DNA of 13,248 bases, from the NCBI GenBank assembly GCA_937890135.1, contig CALBYC010000154.1, positions 1 through 13,248 of the forward strand, in the 5' to 3' direction. Made by a program: the position numbers and the translations under genes. The notes beneath the pieces are model-generated. The model searched no databases, was not told the origin of the DNA, and saw only the letters and a list, made by a program, of their open reading frames with translations. Below, piece by piece: positions 1-8,183 of this stretch; within the stretch, counting starts at the first letter, position 1; every line of letters begins with the position of its first letter. The DNA is from an uncultured Parabacteroides sp. GTDB lineage: Bacteria > Bacteroidota > Bacteroidia > Bacteroidales > Tannerellaceae.

Positions 1-55
1 ACCGATGAGTTTTAAGAATAAAATTAGCCATGACACAGTTCATCTGACACTCCCC

Positions 56-98
56 AAAGGAGCTGCTTCAAAACATCCATTTTGACGCAGCTCCTTTT
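56..98 (+). terminator. Rho-independent terminator of an upstream gene outside the window
   Basis: Two 18-base arms (56-73 and 80-97) are complementary except for one mismatch. They enclose a 6-base loop, and the descending arm runs into a T tract (94-98). On the + strand this is a normal intrinsic terminator. The 55 bases before it hold no convincing coding end, so the terminated gene must lie mostly or wholly left of the window. The minus strand has no good T tract after the hairpin, so I call it on + only. Confidence 0.75.
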
Positions 99-293
99 TA
101 ATGAAACTTCAAATCCATGCCCCGGTGTTTTTCATTGTTCTCAGCAACACACAAAATTTTCCCGGAAAATATTTGCCAGTATCGGCATTTATGACGAATA
201 TTGCATCTGAGGGGAATGATGTTCTAAACATTCTAGCCCTTGTGACACCAGGCGATTAATCAACTCTATTCATTATTTACTCGTTAATTCAAG
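99..293 (+). other. Intergenic leader of the GH2 lipoprotein gene
   Basis: About 195 bases lie between the upstream terminator and the GH2 start, and no credible ORF is present. The stretch must hold the promoter, but I see no clear match to the Bacteroides -33 TTTG / -7 TAnnTTTG pattern. The nearest is TTTG at 172-175 with a poor GAATATTG at 197-204. A short palindrome, ATGTT-CTA-AACAT, sits at 219-231 and could be a regulator site. Its role is unproven. Confidence 0.4.
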
Positions 294-3176
294 ATGATGA
301 ACACTTATCTTAAATCAGCCATACTCCTGATGGGTACGGCACTTTGTTTCTCCTGTACGGAGAAAATGCCATCCAGCCAACGCGACCGAATCTCCTTGAA
401 CGGGAATTGGGGGCTGCAATTGGACACTGCGTCCGTAGGAATAACTGCGGATTGGATTGGGAACGCTTGCCCGGACTCCCTGTTTCTCCCCGGCACGACC
501 GACGAAGGAAAGAAAGGGAAGTTCAATGCGGACATGACGGAAACAATGGCTCTTTCCCGTGAATACATTTTCGAGGGACAAGCCTTATATACCAAAAATG
601 TTACTATCCCCGAGGATTGGAAAGGTTCAGCTGTCCGATTGTACATGGAAAGGACGAAGCCCACATCCGTATGGATTGACGGGAAGTATGCGGGCAGCAG
701 CGATAACATTTCGACTGCACAGGTCTACGAGCTTACCTCATTCCTCTCCCCCGGGAAGCATACGGTCGCCATTCTTGTCGACAACAGCAGCCAGGCCGTT
801 CCTCAACAGGTTTATGGTTCCTCCCATGCCTATTCCAGTTCCACGCAAACCAACTGGAACGGGATTATCGGGGATTTCTATGTCGAGCGGATGCCTGCCA
901 CCGGCATAGAGGACATCCAATTGTATCCCGACTATGCAAAAAAAGCGGTCTCGGTTCATATAAAGCTAAGGAAAGCGGAAGCAAATCCTTCCTTCCCGGG
1001 CGAATTGTCGCTGTGTGCCGAAAGCTGGAACACGGAAAAGAAGCAAAAGACGGGGATAACGCATGCCGCTGTCGACTGGAGCAAACCGGAACAAGTAATT
1101 GAATTATCTTTAGGCGACAATGCCGTCGAATGGAATGAATTCTCTCCCGCCCTTTACCGCCTTACGGTGTCTTTGAAAGCAAATGGAGATGTGGACACGC
1201 AACAAGCGACATTCGGACTAAGGGATTTCAGGACGAGAGGGAAACAATTCGTCATCAACGACAAGGTCACGTTCCTCAGGGGAAAGCATGATGCTTGCGT
1301 ATTCCCATTGATAGCCCATGCGGCCATGGACGTGGAAAGCTGGCGGCACTATTTCCAAGTCGCTAAAGAATACGGCATCAACCACTACCGTTTCCACTCA
1401 TGGTGTCCGCCGGAAGCATGCTTTGAAGCAGCAGACATAGAGGGCATCTATTTGCAGCCGGAACTTCCCATTTGGGGACATGTGGACATAAATGATACAT
1501 CTTTGTGCAATTTCTTGCTGAAAGAAGGGCGGAACTTGCACAAGGCATATAGCAACCACGCTTCATTCGTCATGTTCGCCCTGGGCAATGAAATGAACGG
1601 AGAAGAAGGGTTGGCAATGCTGATCAAGACTTTCAAAAAGGAAGACAATCGTCATTTGTACGCTTCCGGGTCGAACAACTATTTAGGGTTCAACGGGAAA
1701 CAGGCGGACGAGGATTATTTCACCACTTGCCGTGTCGGACGGGAAGCCGACAGGCAGTTCAACACGCATACGCGCGCCTCTTTCTCTTTTGCCGATGCTT
1801 ATGACGGGGGTTACCTCAACCATACCTATCCTAATTCCAAAATGAATTTCTCTTCCGCCAACGCACTTTGCGATGTGCCCGTCATCAGCCACGAGACAGG
1901 CCAGTTCCAGGTTTATCCGAATTACGAGGAGATTGCGAAATATACGGGCGTTTTGAAACCTCGTAACATGGAGGTGTTCAAGAAGAGGCTGGAAGATGCC
2001 GGGATGGGGAGCCAGGCGCACGATTTCTTCATGGCCTCAGGCAAATGGTCTGCCATCTTGTACAGGGCGGACATGGAGATGAATCTCCGCACGCCCGAAT
2101 GGGGTGGTTTCCAATTGTTGGATTTGCAGGATTACCCCGGGCAGGGTTCTGCCTACGTGGGCGTTTTGGACGCTTTCATGGACAACAAAGGGTTGATTTC
2201 CCCCGAGGAATGGAGACAGTCATGCTCGGAAGTCGTCCCGCTTTTCTGCGCGGATAAGTTCTGCTGGAGCAATGATGAGACATTGACGGGGGAAGTTAAA
2301 ATCGCCAACTATTCCGGAAGCGGCCTGACAAACCGCAAGCTCTCCTGGAAACTGACGGACAGCCGGCAGCATGTGTTGGACCAGGGGGAATTGAAAGTGG
2401 AAGCAAAGCAAGGGGAATTGGCATCCATCGGTTCCATCCAACCTCGGATAACCGTGCAAAAGGCGCAAAAGCTCGTATTGGCACTGGCAATCGATGGCAC
2501 TCCTTACCACAACACGTATCCTCTTTGGATCTACCCGGCAAACAACCAGCCGGAAACACCGGAAGGGATTCTCGTCACAAAGGATATGAATCAGGCTATC
2601 GCTTCTTTGGCTGAAGGGAAACAGGTGCTATGGTTTCCCGACCGGAATCAAATGAAAGAGCGGACTGTCGGTGGTTTGTTCCAAACCGATTATTGGAACT
2701 ATCGCATGTTCCGGACTATCTGCGAAGGGCTGAAACGTCCGGTTTCTCCGGGGACATTGGGTTTGCTGGTACAACCCGAGCATCCGGCCTTGGCCGACTT
2801 CCCCACGGAGTTCCATACCAATTGGCAATGGTTTCCTATCGTCAAGCAGAGTTATCCCATGATATTGGACCGTCTGTCCGCCGATTACAAGCCTATCGTC
2901 CAGGTCATAGACAATGTCGAGCGAAACCACAAGTTAGGTTTATTGTTCGAGTTCAAGGTAGGGAATGGAAAATTGTTGGTTTGCATGTCGGATTTGATGG
3001 CGGTACAGGACAAGCCGGAAGCCCGTCAATTCTATCGCAGCTTGTTGGCTTACATGCAATCCGGCAACTTCGCGCCTGCGTATGCGCTTACGGTCGACGA
3101 CTTGCGGAAATTGTTTACATCGAAAGTGCAGGAAGGGAAAATAGGGGAACTTTGGAACATATCTTCCTACGAATGA
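294..3176 (+). CDS. Glycoside hydrolase family 2 lipoprotein (beta-galactosidase-like, long form)
   Basis: This is an exported retaining exo-glycosidase of the GH2 clan. Residues 1-21 form a lipoprotein signal with lipid cysteine C21, so the protein is anchored in the outer or inner membrane. Domains in order: sugar-binding jelly roll (about 33-200), Ig-like domain (about 203-312), TIM barrel (about 315-600), a second Ig-like domain (about 650-748) and an unassigned C-terminal alpha/beta-like domain (about 755-925). The acid/base glutamate is E433 in GNEM and the likely nucleophile is E534 in HETGQ, so the enzyme should be active. At 960 residues it is one of the longer GH2 forms. The start is one of two adjacent ATG codons (294 or 297). 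It is monocistronic and converges with the GH2 pair on the other strand. Substrate unknown: beta-galactoside, beta-glucuronide or another sugar would all fit the fold. Confidence 0.9.
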   Translation: MMNTYLKSAILLMGTALCFSCTEKMPSSQRDRISLNGNWGLQLDTASVGITADWIGNACPDSLFLPGTTDEGKKGKFNADMTETMALSREYIFEGQALYTKNVTIPEDWKGSAVRLYMERTKPTSVWIDGKYAGSSDNISTAQVYELTSFLSPGKHTVAILVDNSSQAVPQQVYGSSHAYSSSTQTNWNGIIGDFYVERMPATGIEDIQLYPDYAKKAVSVHIKLRKAEANPSFPGELSLCAESWNTEKKQKTGITHAAVDWSKPEQVIELSLGDNAVEWNEFSPALYRLTVSLKANGDVDTQQATFGLRDFRTRGKQFVINDKVTFLRGKHDACVFPLIAHAAMDVESWRHYFQVAKEYGINHYRFHSWCPPEACFEAADIEGIYLQPELPIWGHVDINDTSLCNFLLKEGRNLHKAYSNHASFVMFALGNEMNGEEGLAMLIKTFKKEDNRHLYASGSNNYLGFNGKQADEDYFTTCRVGREADRQFNTHTRASFSFADAYDGGYLNHTYPNSKMNFSSANALCDVPVISHETGQFQVYPNYEEIAKYTGVLKPRNMEVFKKRLEDAGMGSQAHDFFMASGKWSAILYRADMEMNLRTPEWGGFQLLDLQDYPGQGSAYVGVLDAFMDNKGLISPEEWRQSCSEVVPLFCADKFCWSNDETLTGEVKIANYSGSGLTNRKLSWKLTDSRQHVLDQGELKVEAKQGELASIGSIQPRITVQKAQKLVLALAIDGTPYHNTYPLWIYPANNQPETPEGILVTKDMNQAIASLAEGKQVLWFPDRNQMKERTVGGLFQTDYWNYRMFRTICEGLKRPVSPGTLGLLVQPEHPALADFPTEFHTNWQWFPIVKQSYPMILDRLSADYKPIVQVIDNVERNHKLGLLFEFKVGNGKLLVCMSDLMAVQDKPEARQFYRSLLAYMQSGNFAPAYALTVDDLRKLFTSKVQEGKIGELWNISSYE

Positions 3177-3220
3177 TCGCCCTGTCCGCATAGAGGGGTC
3201 TTATCCCTAACGGCAAGCCA

Positions 3221-3266
3221 CAAAAAAGGTCGGGACATATCAAATGACAAGTCCCGACCTTTTTTG
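3221..3266. terminator. Bidirectional rho-independent terminator between convergent GH2 genes
   Basis: The 16-base arms (3221-3236 and 3251-3266) are perfect inverted complements around a 14-base loop. The stem is GC-rich in the centre, with six A at its left foot and six T at its right foot, so it gives a U tract on transcripts of either strand. It lies 45 bases after the + strand GH2 stop and about 70 bases after the minus-strand GH2 stop. It therefore ends both units. Confidence 0.92.
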
Positions 3267-3333
3267 TTTTCGGTCGCATCCGTTCAAGGATTTTCCCGCG
3301 TCCGTTTCATCGGGACGCCATAATCCTTTATGC

Positions 3334-5145
3334 CTATTCGTTCATGGACCGGATGACAGCCTGGTTCGAAGCCTTCACCTTCGCCTCGTCGATTTTTATC
3401 ACCTTCCGGTCATACGTCATCAATCCGTTGACTTCTCCTTCCACATCGGTGGTCTGTGTGTAAACAGCCGCCGAAAAGCCCCGTTTGACATAGCCCTTCA
3501 GCTCGTTTGCATACTTGACATATTCCGCTGTCACTTCATCGCTGTTCTTGAACTGGATATAGCCCCAGTTGCGTTTGTTCCACCACAAATGGTTTTCCAA
3601 AGGCAAACCGATGCCGCCATATTCTCCCAACACGTTGACGCGTTGTGCGTCGAACAAGAACATATCCGGTCCCGGATAATTATGCAAGTCCAATATGTCT
3701 CCGCACGGACGATGGTTGCCTCCGCTCGCCGGATTAACCAAACGGGAAGGGTCATAGGCTTTGGTCCATGCCGCCACTTTCTCCGTGTCGAACTGTCCCC
3801 ATGCCTCGTTGAAAGGAACCCAAACGACGACGGAAGGATGGGACACGCATAAGTCCATGATTTCTTTCCATTCCTGGTAGTAATTGGCGACAGACTCCAC
3901 GGAACGTTCCTTGTCCGTGCCGCCGTTGTAAACATGAGGTTCCCAACGGTTGCCCATGTCTCCGCTCGGCATATCTTGCCATACCAGGATTCCCTCCTTG
4001 TCGCAATGGTAATACCAGCGGGCCGGCTCCACCTTCACATGCTTGCGAATCATGTTGAAGCCCCATTCTTTGGTTTTCTTGATGTCATACAACAAGGCTT
4101 CGTCCGTGGGGGCTGTGTATAACCCATCCGGCCACCAGCCCTGGTCCAACGGCCCGTACTGGAAGAGCGGCTTATTGTTCAAGCACATGCGTATGACTCC
4201 GTTCTTGTCTTTCTCGGTGGATATTTTGCGGAATGCCGTGTAGGACTTGACTTGGTCGGTCACTTTCCCGTTTTGGGACAAGGTGATGTCCAGGTCATAC
4301 AGATAAGGGTTCTCGGGGCTCCACAAGGCCGGGTTCTGCACGCCCAGACGAAGCTCCTGCCCTTGTACGCCCTTGGCGGAAGCGACGACTTGTCCCTTAT
4401 CCAGCAATTTGACCTCCACGATTGAGGTCACGCAAGGCTTCGAAGCATCCACCGTCACACTCAATGCCTTGGCATCCACGTTCGGAATGGATTTAACCGC
4501 AGTGATATGGTTAGGAGCGACCGGTTCCAACCAGACGGTCTGCCAAATGCCCGTCACGGATGTGTACCAGATGCCTTGAGGCTGGGAGGTCTGTTTCCCG
4601 ATAGGTTGATAGCCTTTGTCGCTTGGATCCCAAACGCGGACTACCAACTTTTGTGCGCCTGCCCCTTTCAAGAAAGGCGTGATGTTGAACGAGAAAGGAG
4701 TATAGCCGCCTTTATGCGAACCAACCAATACATCGTTCACAAATACCTCGGCTTTCCAATCGACGGCGCCGAAGTTCAGCATGACATCCTTCCCTTTCCA
4801 TTTGGACGGAACGGTGAAGGTGCGTTTATACCACAACTCGTTCTTTTCGCCCACTTCCTTCTGCACGCCGGAGAGGGAGGATTCCACGGCAAAGGGAACC
4901 AAAATATTCCCGTCAAAAGATGCGGGTTCGGTTTCGCCGAGCGGCTTTATGGCATATTCCCATTCGCCATTCAGGTTTTGCCATTCCGGACGTTCCATCA
5001 AAGGGCGCGGGTATTCCGGCAAAACGGACTTCGGATTGACCTGTTCCGCCCACTGTGTCTTGATCTTGTCACCCGCAGGCTTCCACTGGGCTTGTGCGCA
5101 AAGGGCTAACGCCAATGCGCAACATACTAACAATGTTTTCTTCAT
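3334..5145 (-). CDS. Glycoside hydrolase family 2 protein, periplasmic (beta-galactosidase-like)
   Basis: This is a compact 603-residue GH2 exo-glycosidase. The first 19-20 residues form a type I signal peptide with a probable cut after AQA, so it is likely soluble in the periplasm. Domains: jelly-roll sugar-binding domain (about 55-208), Ig-like domain (about 212-305) and TIM barrel (about 312-595). The acid/base is E447 in VPFNEAWG and the nucleophile E508 in LGEYGG; both are intact. The short DMPSGD segment (391-396) and the following WEPH are also typical of this Bacteroidetes GH2 subgroup. The gene starts 31 bases after the stop of the GtaA-like gene in the same direction, with no terminator between, so the two are probably co-transcribed. 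Exact sugar specificity cannot be read from the sequence. Confidence 0.9.
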   Translation of the reverse strand: MKKTLLVCCALALALCAQAQWKPAGDKIKTQWAEQVNPKSVLPEYPRPLMERPEWQNLNGEWEYAIKPLGETEPASFDGNILVPFAVESSLSGVQKEVGEKNELWYKRTFTVPSKWKGKDVMLNFGAVDWKAEVFVNDVLVGSHKGGYTPFSFNITPFLKGAGAQKLVVRVWDPSDKGYQPIGKQTSQPQGIWYTSVTGIWQTVWLEPVAPNHITAVKSIPNVDAKALSVTVDASKPCVTSIVEVKLLDKGQVVASAKGVQGQELRLGVQNPALWSPENPYLYDLDITLSQNGKVTDQVKSYTAFRKISTEKDKNGVIRMCLNNKPLFQYGPLDQGWWPDGLYTAPTDEALLYDIKKTKEWGFNMIRKHVKVEPARWYYHCDKEGILVWQDMPSGDMGNRWEPHVYNGGTDKERSVESVANYYQEWKEIMDLCVSHPSVVVWVPFNEAWGQFDTEKVAAWTKAYDPSRLVNPASGGNHRPCGDILDLHNYPGPDMFLFDAQRVNVLGEYGGIGLPLENHLWWNKRNWGYIQFKNSDEVTAEYVKYANELKGYVKRGFSAAVYTQTTDVEGEVNGLMTYDRKVIKIDEAKVKASNQAVIRSMNE

Positions 5146-5176
5146 GAGATTCTATTTAAATGTAACAATTCGTTAT

Positions 5177-7267
5177 TTATTTATTCTGCGACATCAGTTG
5201 TTCAAGCACTTTCATGTAATACCCCCCGACAACCGACCGTGCTCTGAATCCAACCGACTTCCCATCGGTCGTCTCATGCCAGTCGCTCAACGGGATACGG
5301 GATGCCGTTTCATTCGCATATTTGTAGACAGGAGCGATGAAGGTTTGGAAGTCTTCCAAGTTGTCTGCCATAGAGGCCGTCCAGACAATCCAATCGGACT
5401 TCGTATAGGTCTTACGGCTATCCAGCGGAAGTCCATAAGGATTCTGCACCGTCTTGTAATAGGCTATTTCGGTAGGGGCGATGCTTTCATCGAATATATG
5501 CAATCCGAGTAACTTGTCCCAAACCAGATTGTATTTCTGGCTCCAAGTGCCGGGTTTGTCGAATGTCAGTTTATAATGGTCGCCATCCGCCGCCATTTCT
5601 TTCCATCGGGTCGCCATCTCCCGGGCTGCAGCCAGATACTTCTCGGCTGTTTCCTTGTCTCCGGACATTTCCGCCAGTTTCCCGTAACCGGCAATGCCTA
5701 AAATCGCCTTGATAGAAAGGTTCGCATTGTGGGCGAAGTGTCCGGCGAAATCGTCTGTACAAAGCTGGTTCTCCGGATCCATGCCCTCTTTCATCAAATA
5801 GTCAGCCCAGGTCGTCAAGACAGCCCAGTGCTTCTTGGCATAGTCCGCATTGCCTTCCCGCATGGCGATGGCCGTAGTCAATATGAGCATGTTTCCACTT
5901 TCCTCGACAGGCATATCGCCTGGATATGTCTGTCCGTTCGCCAGTGGATAAGTGCCCAAGTCATGGGCGGCAAATGGTTTCGTCCATTTGCCGCTTTCGC
6001 TGTATCCAAAGATGAAGTTCAACAAGCCTTTCAACAGATCGGGATTGTAGGCCAAGAAGAGCGGGGCGGACGGATAGGTGACATCGACCGTCCCGATGGA
6101 TCCGTTGCTGAAGTTCTCTTTCGAGAAAAACAAGAGGTTGCCTTCTTTGTCTTCCACCAGTTTATGGGCGGCGATGGTTTGGCGGTAAGCCAATGCGCAA
6201 AGCTCGGCATACGGTTGTCCTCCTGCCTTGCGGGCATCTTCCATCAGCTTCTTGTCCCATTCGCGGCAGCTCTCCAATGTGGTCGCATAATCTTGGGCGG
6301 CTTGGTCCAGCACTTGGTGCATGTCCACCTTGCCACCATGCTTCCAGTATGCCATACGATTCTCTCCATCATATTGAATCGCATAAATGTCGTCATAGCC
6401 GATCATCGCAAAGCCGGATGCGGAAGAAGTCACTTTCCCCAAATCATCCACATATCCCAAATATTGTTCCGAAGAAGAAGGGTGCAAACTCTTTTCCGTA
6501 GAGAAAGTGCCTTGTTCCGAAAAGGCTTTCTTCATGCCCGGGTCGTCACTGATGCCGATAGACACATTCGACCGGGTAGCCGAAGCCAGATAGAAATACC
6601 CCCAATCGATGCGGACATCATCCCCCTTGGTCTCCAAGACAGGCTGGGAAGTCGTCCCTGTTTTCGCATATGTGACATCGCCGTCCGGCGTTTGGCCAAT
6701 GGAGGAAGAGACTTCCTGTCCGGGCACGTTGGTCGCCCATGAAGAGGTGGCTTCCAGATAAACCTGAACGTCATGCGCCGCACCGTCCAACGGCTTCACT
6801 TGATAAGTAAGGTAGTTGACCGGACGGGTCATCTTGTCCAAATCGTCGACTAACAGGGGGGCAGTGAATACGACATCCAACTGCATGCCGCCGCATTCAA
6901 ACGTATAATAGGTTTGGGTCGGCATGACTACGGCCGACTTCTGCTGCGCTGCTTCCGCAAAGAATGCTTCATCCGGAATCCCCTCCGGCAGCTGTTCTTC
7001 CCCCATAAAGCGGTAGCTCTTCCCGTCAATCCGGACAACGCCCAGCAAGGGAAAGGCTTTCCCCGTCCAATGCCGAATTTGGTCGGCATTCAACTGGTCG
7101 GCCATGGACCAGCCGCTGGTATAAGGGTCAATGGTGACCAAGGGATAAGCGGGAGCTCGCAAGGTGCTCTCTTCAACCGGAGTGAAATACTCGGGATGGG
7201 ATGGATTACTTGAGCAAGAGGCTAAAATCCCTGCCGCCAGGGATAACATACACATTAATCGTTTCAT
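5177..7267 (-). CDS. DUF4964/DUF4965/DUF1793 (glutaminase A-like) lipoprotein
   Basis: This 696-residue exported lipoprotein has lipobox ILASC with C18. It matches the family annotated as glutaminase A-like: DUF4964 at the N-terminus (about 28-90), a DUF5127-type beta domain (about 100-340) and an alpha/alpha-barrel DUF4965/DUF1793 part (about 345-690). Family hallmarks include HDLGTYP (435-441), MPVEESGNM (452-460), TDDFAGH (504-510) followed by NLSIKAI (516-522), and SDWHETTDGK (661-670). The name comes from a fungal glutaminase. In Bacteroidetes the family usually sits among glycoside hydrolases, and the alpha-barrel fold resembles glycosidases, so a role in glycan or glycopeptide breakdown is as likely as glutamine hydrolysis. 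Here it is the first gene of a pair with the 603-residue GH2. It is somewhat shorter than the 800-plus residue members I recall from Bacteroides, but no domain is obviously missing. Confidence 0.85.
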   Translation of the reverse strand: MKRLMCMLSLAAGILASCSSNPSHPEYFTPVEESTLRAPAYPLVTIDPYTSGWSMADQLNADQIRHWTGKAFPLLGVVRIDGKSYRFMGEEQLPEGIPDEAFFAEAAQQKSAVVMPTQTYYTFECGGMQLDVVFTAPLLVDDLDKMTRPVNYLTYQVKPLDGAAHDVQVYLEATSSWATNVPGQEVSSSIGQTPDGDVTYAKTGTTSQPVLETKGDDVRIDWGYFYLASATRSNVSIGISDDPGMKKAFSEQGTFSTEKSLHPSSSEQYLGYVDDLGKVTSSASGFAMIGYDDIYAIQYDGENRMAYWKHGGKVDMHQVLDQAAQDYATTLESCREWDKKLMEDARKAGGQPYAELCALAYRQTIAAHKLVEDKEGNLLFFSKENFSNGSIGTVDVTYPSAPLFLAYNPDLLKGLLNFIFGYSESGKWTKPFAAHDLGTYPLANGQTYPGDMPVEESGNMLILTTAIAMREGNADYAKKHWAVLTTWADYLMKEGMDPENQLCTDDFAGHFAHNANLSIKAILGIAGYGKLAEMSGDKETAEKYLAAAREMATRWKEMAADGDHYKLTFDKPGTWSQKYNLVWDKLLGLHIFDESIAPTEIAYYKTVQNPYGLPLDSRKTYTKSDWIVWTASMADNLEDFQTFIAPVYKYANETASRIPLSDWHETTDGKSVGFRARSVVGGYYMKVLEQLMSQNK

Positions 7268-7289
7268 GGTGCTTTTTTGATATATTATG

Positions 7290-7323
7290 CGAAACTAATA
7301 AATTATTTGCTATTAGGACAGAT
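7290..7323 (-). promoter_or_regulatory. Weak candidate promoter for the GtaA-like/GH2 pair
   Basis: Read on the minus strand, TAGTTTCG (7297-7290) differs from the Bacteroides -7 consensus TAnnTTTG at one position and lies 22 bases before the ATG. The region 26 bases upstream (about 7320-7323) has no TTTG, only a loose TCTG/TCAT-like match. The surrounding DNA is AT-rich, as expected for a promoter. This is a guess from one element and should be treated as tentative. Confidence 0.2.
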
Positions 7324-7430
7324 GAATCAAGCAAGCCCCCCGACAAAGTTCTTTTTTTTAAATATTATTCACGATTTCAGCAGAGGGAATGTTCTTTGCT
7401 TCTTGCATGGATTGTCCGCTTCCTGTTCAG

Positions 7431-7469
7431 AGAAAAGCCTGAATGGGCAGAACCCGTTCAGGCTTTTCT
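7431..7469 (-). terminator. Rho-independent terminator of the barrel/PCMD/DUF4493 operon
   Basis: The 17-base arms (7431-7447 and 7453-7469) are complementary except for one position and enclose a 5-base loop. On the minus strand the descending arm ends in GCTTTTCT, giving a U-rich tail. The hairpin lies about 20 bases after the stop of the DUF4493-only gene and marks the end of the four-gene operon. It also separates that operon from the promoter region of the GtaA-like gene. Confidence 0.85.
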
Positions 7470-7488
7470 CGGTTTCTTACAACGCAGG

Positions 7489-8181
7489 TTACCTTACCAC
7501 AAAGCTTTTGGTCTCCATGTCATATTGGATGACATAAATCGTGTTGGTGTCCAACACGGGACGGCCGGTATTGTCCTTGAGGTAATTTTCTGACATGGAC
7601 ATTGTTTCGCCATCGAGATTCACCGCCTCCAACTTATAGGTGAAATTGTTTGTTTCCGGTTTATCGAAATAAGCGATTCCTCCATTCTGCAATGTCTGGG
7701 TAGTTTCACCCATAATCACGGTGAAGGTGTAGCTCTTGAACCAATCGTCAAATCCATCCGGCAAGACCAAGGCGATGCCGAGGTTCTGCATTTTCATTTC
7801 CACCGTCCCCAAGTTGGTCGTCTTGCCCTCTTCTATCGTGAAGTCCTTAGTATATTCGTCGTACTCGGGACCACTATTGCCATCCGCAGGATAAATCTTT
7901 AGGGTGTAGCTTCCCTTTTCCAATTTAATCTTTGCTGGCAACGTGCCCAAACTATAAGAGTGGTTGTCATAGACAGCACCATCTTGTAAGATATCTATTT
8001 TAATCTCGACTTCCGGCAGCTCGAATGCTTTGGTACGTACTACGTTCACTTTCACATCTCCGACTGCCACGTTCAAGGACAGATAGCCGGAGTTGCCACT
8101 CGCTGGCAGCTCTTCTTGGCTGCAGGCGGTTGCCAGCAGCATCAAGAGGCTAAGTAGTTGCATGTATATTGTCTGTTTCAT
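7489..8181 (-). CDS. DUF4493-only surface lipoprotein
   Basis: This 230-residue lipoprotein has the signal-peptidase-II motif LATAC with C20. The residues directly after the cysteine are SQEE; such an acidic stretch is the known type of signal for surface display of Bacteroidetes lipoproteins. The mature part is predominantly beta and reads as a DUF4493-type domain: the SGYLSLNV opening strand (31-38), the KGSYTLKIYP strand (89-98) and the final VIQYDMETKSF (217-227) are typical. It corresponds to the N-terminal domain of the upstream neighbour, with no PCMD domain attached. It is last in the operon, 2 bases after the stop of the preceding gene, and is followed by a strong terminator. Biochemical function is unknown. 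Confidence 0.75.
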   Translation of the reverse strand: MKQTIYMQLLSLLMLLATACSQEELPASGNSGYLSLNVAVGDVKVNVVRTKAFELPEVEIKIDILQDGAVYDNHSYSLGTLPAKIKLEKGSYTLKIYPADGNSGPEYDEYTKDFTIEEGKTTNLGTVEMKMQNLGIALVLPDGFDDWFKSYTFTVIMGETTQTLQNGGIAYFDKPETNNFTYKLEAVNLDGETMSMSENYLKDNTGRPVLDTNTIYVIQYDMETKSFVVR

Positions 8182-8183
8182 TC

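Noticed and set aside
2..85. Short + strand frame at the left edge (MSFKNKISHDTV...)
   Set aside because: It runs into the terminator stem, has no ribosome site in view and shows no recognisable protein. It is more likely 3' untranslated DNA.
172..204. Possible -33/-7 promoter (TTTG at 172, GAATATTG at 197) for the + strand GH2
   Set aside because: The spacing is near 25 bases as expected, but the -7 element mismatches the consensus at both leading positions or more. It is too weak to call.
5729..6742. 337-codon + strand open frame antisense to the GtaA-like gene
   Set aside because: The opposite strand has strong family motifs. The antisense translation shows no recognisable family or export signal.
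7331..7361. Runs of six C and nine T between the two minus-strand units, as a possible phase-variation tract
   Set aside because: The runs lie in non-coding DNA, are short, and do not sit between recognisable promoter elements.
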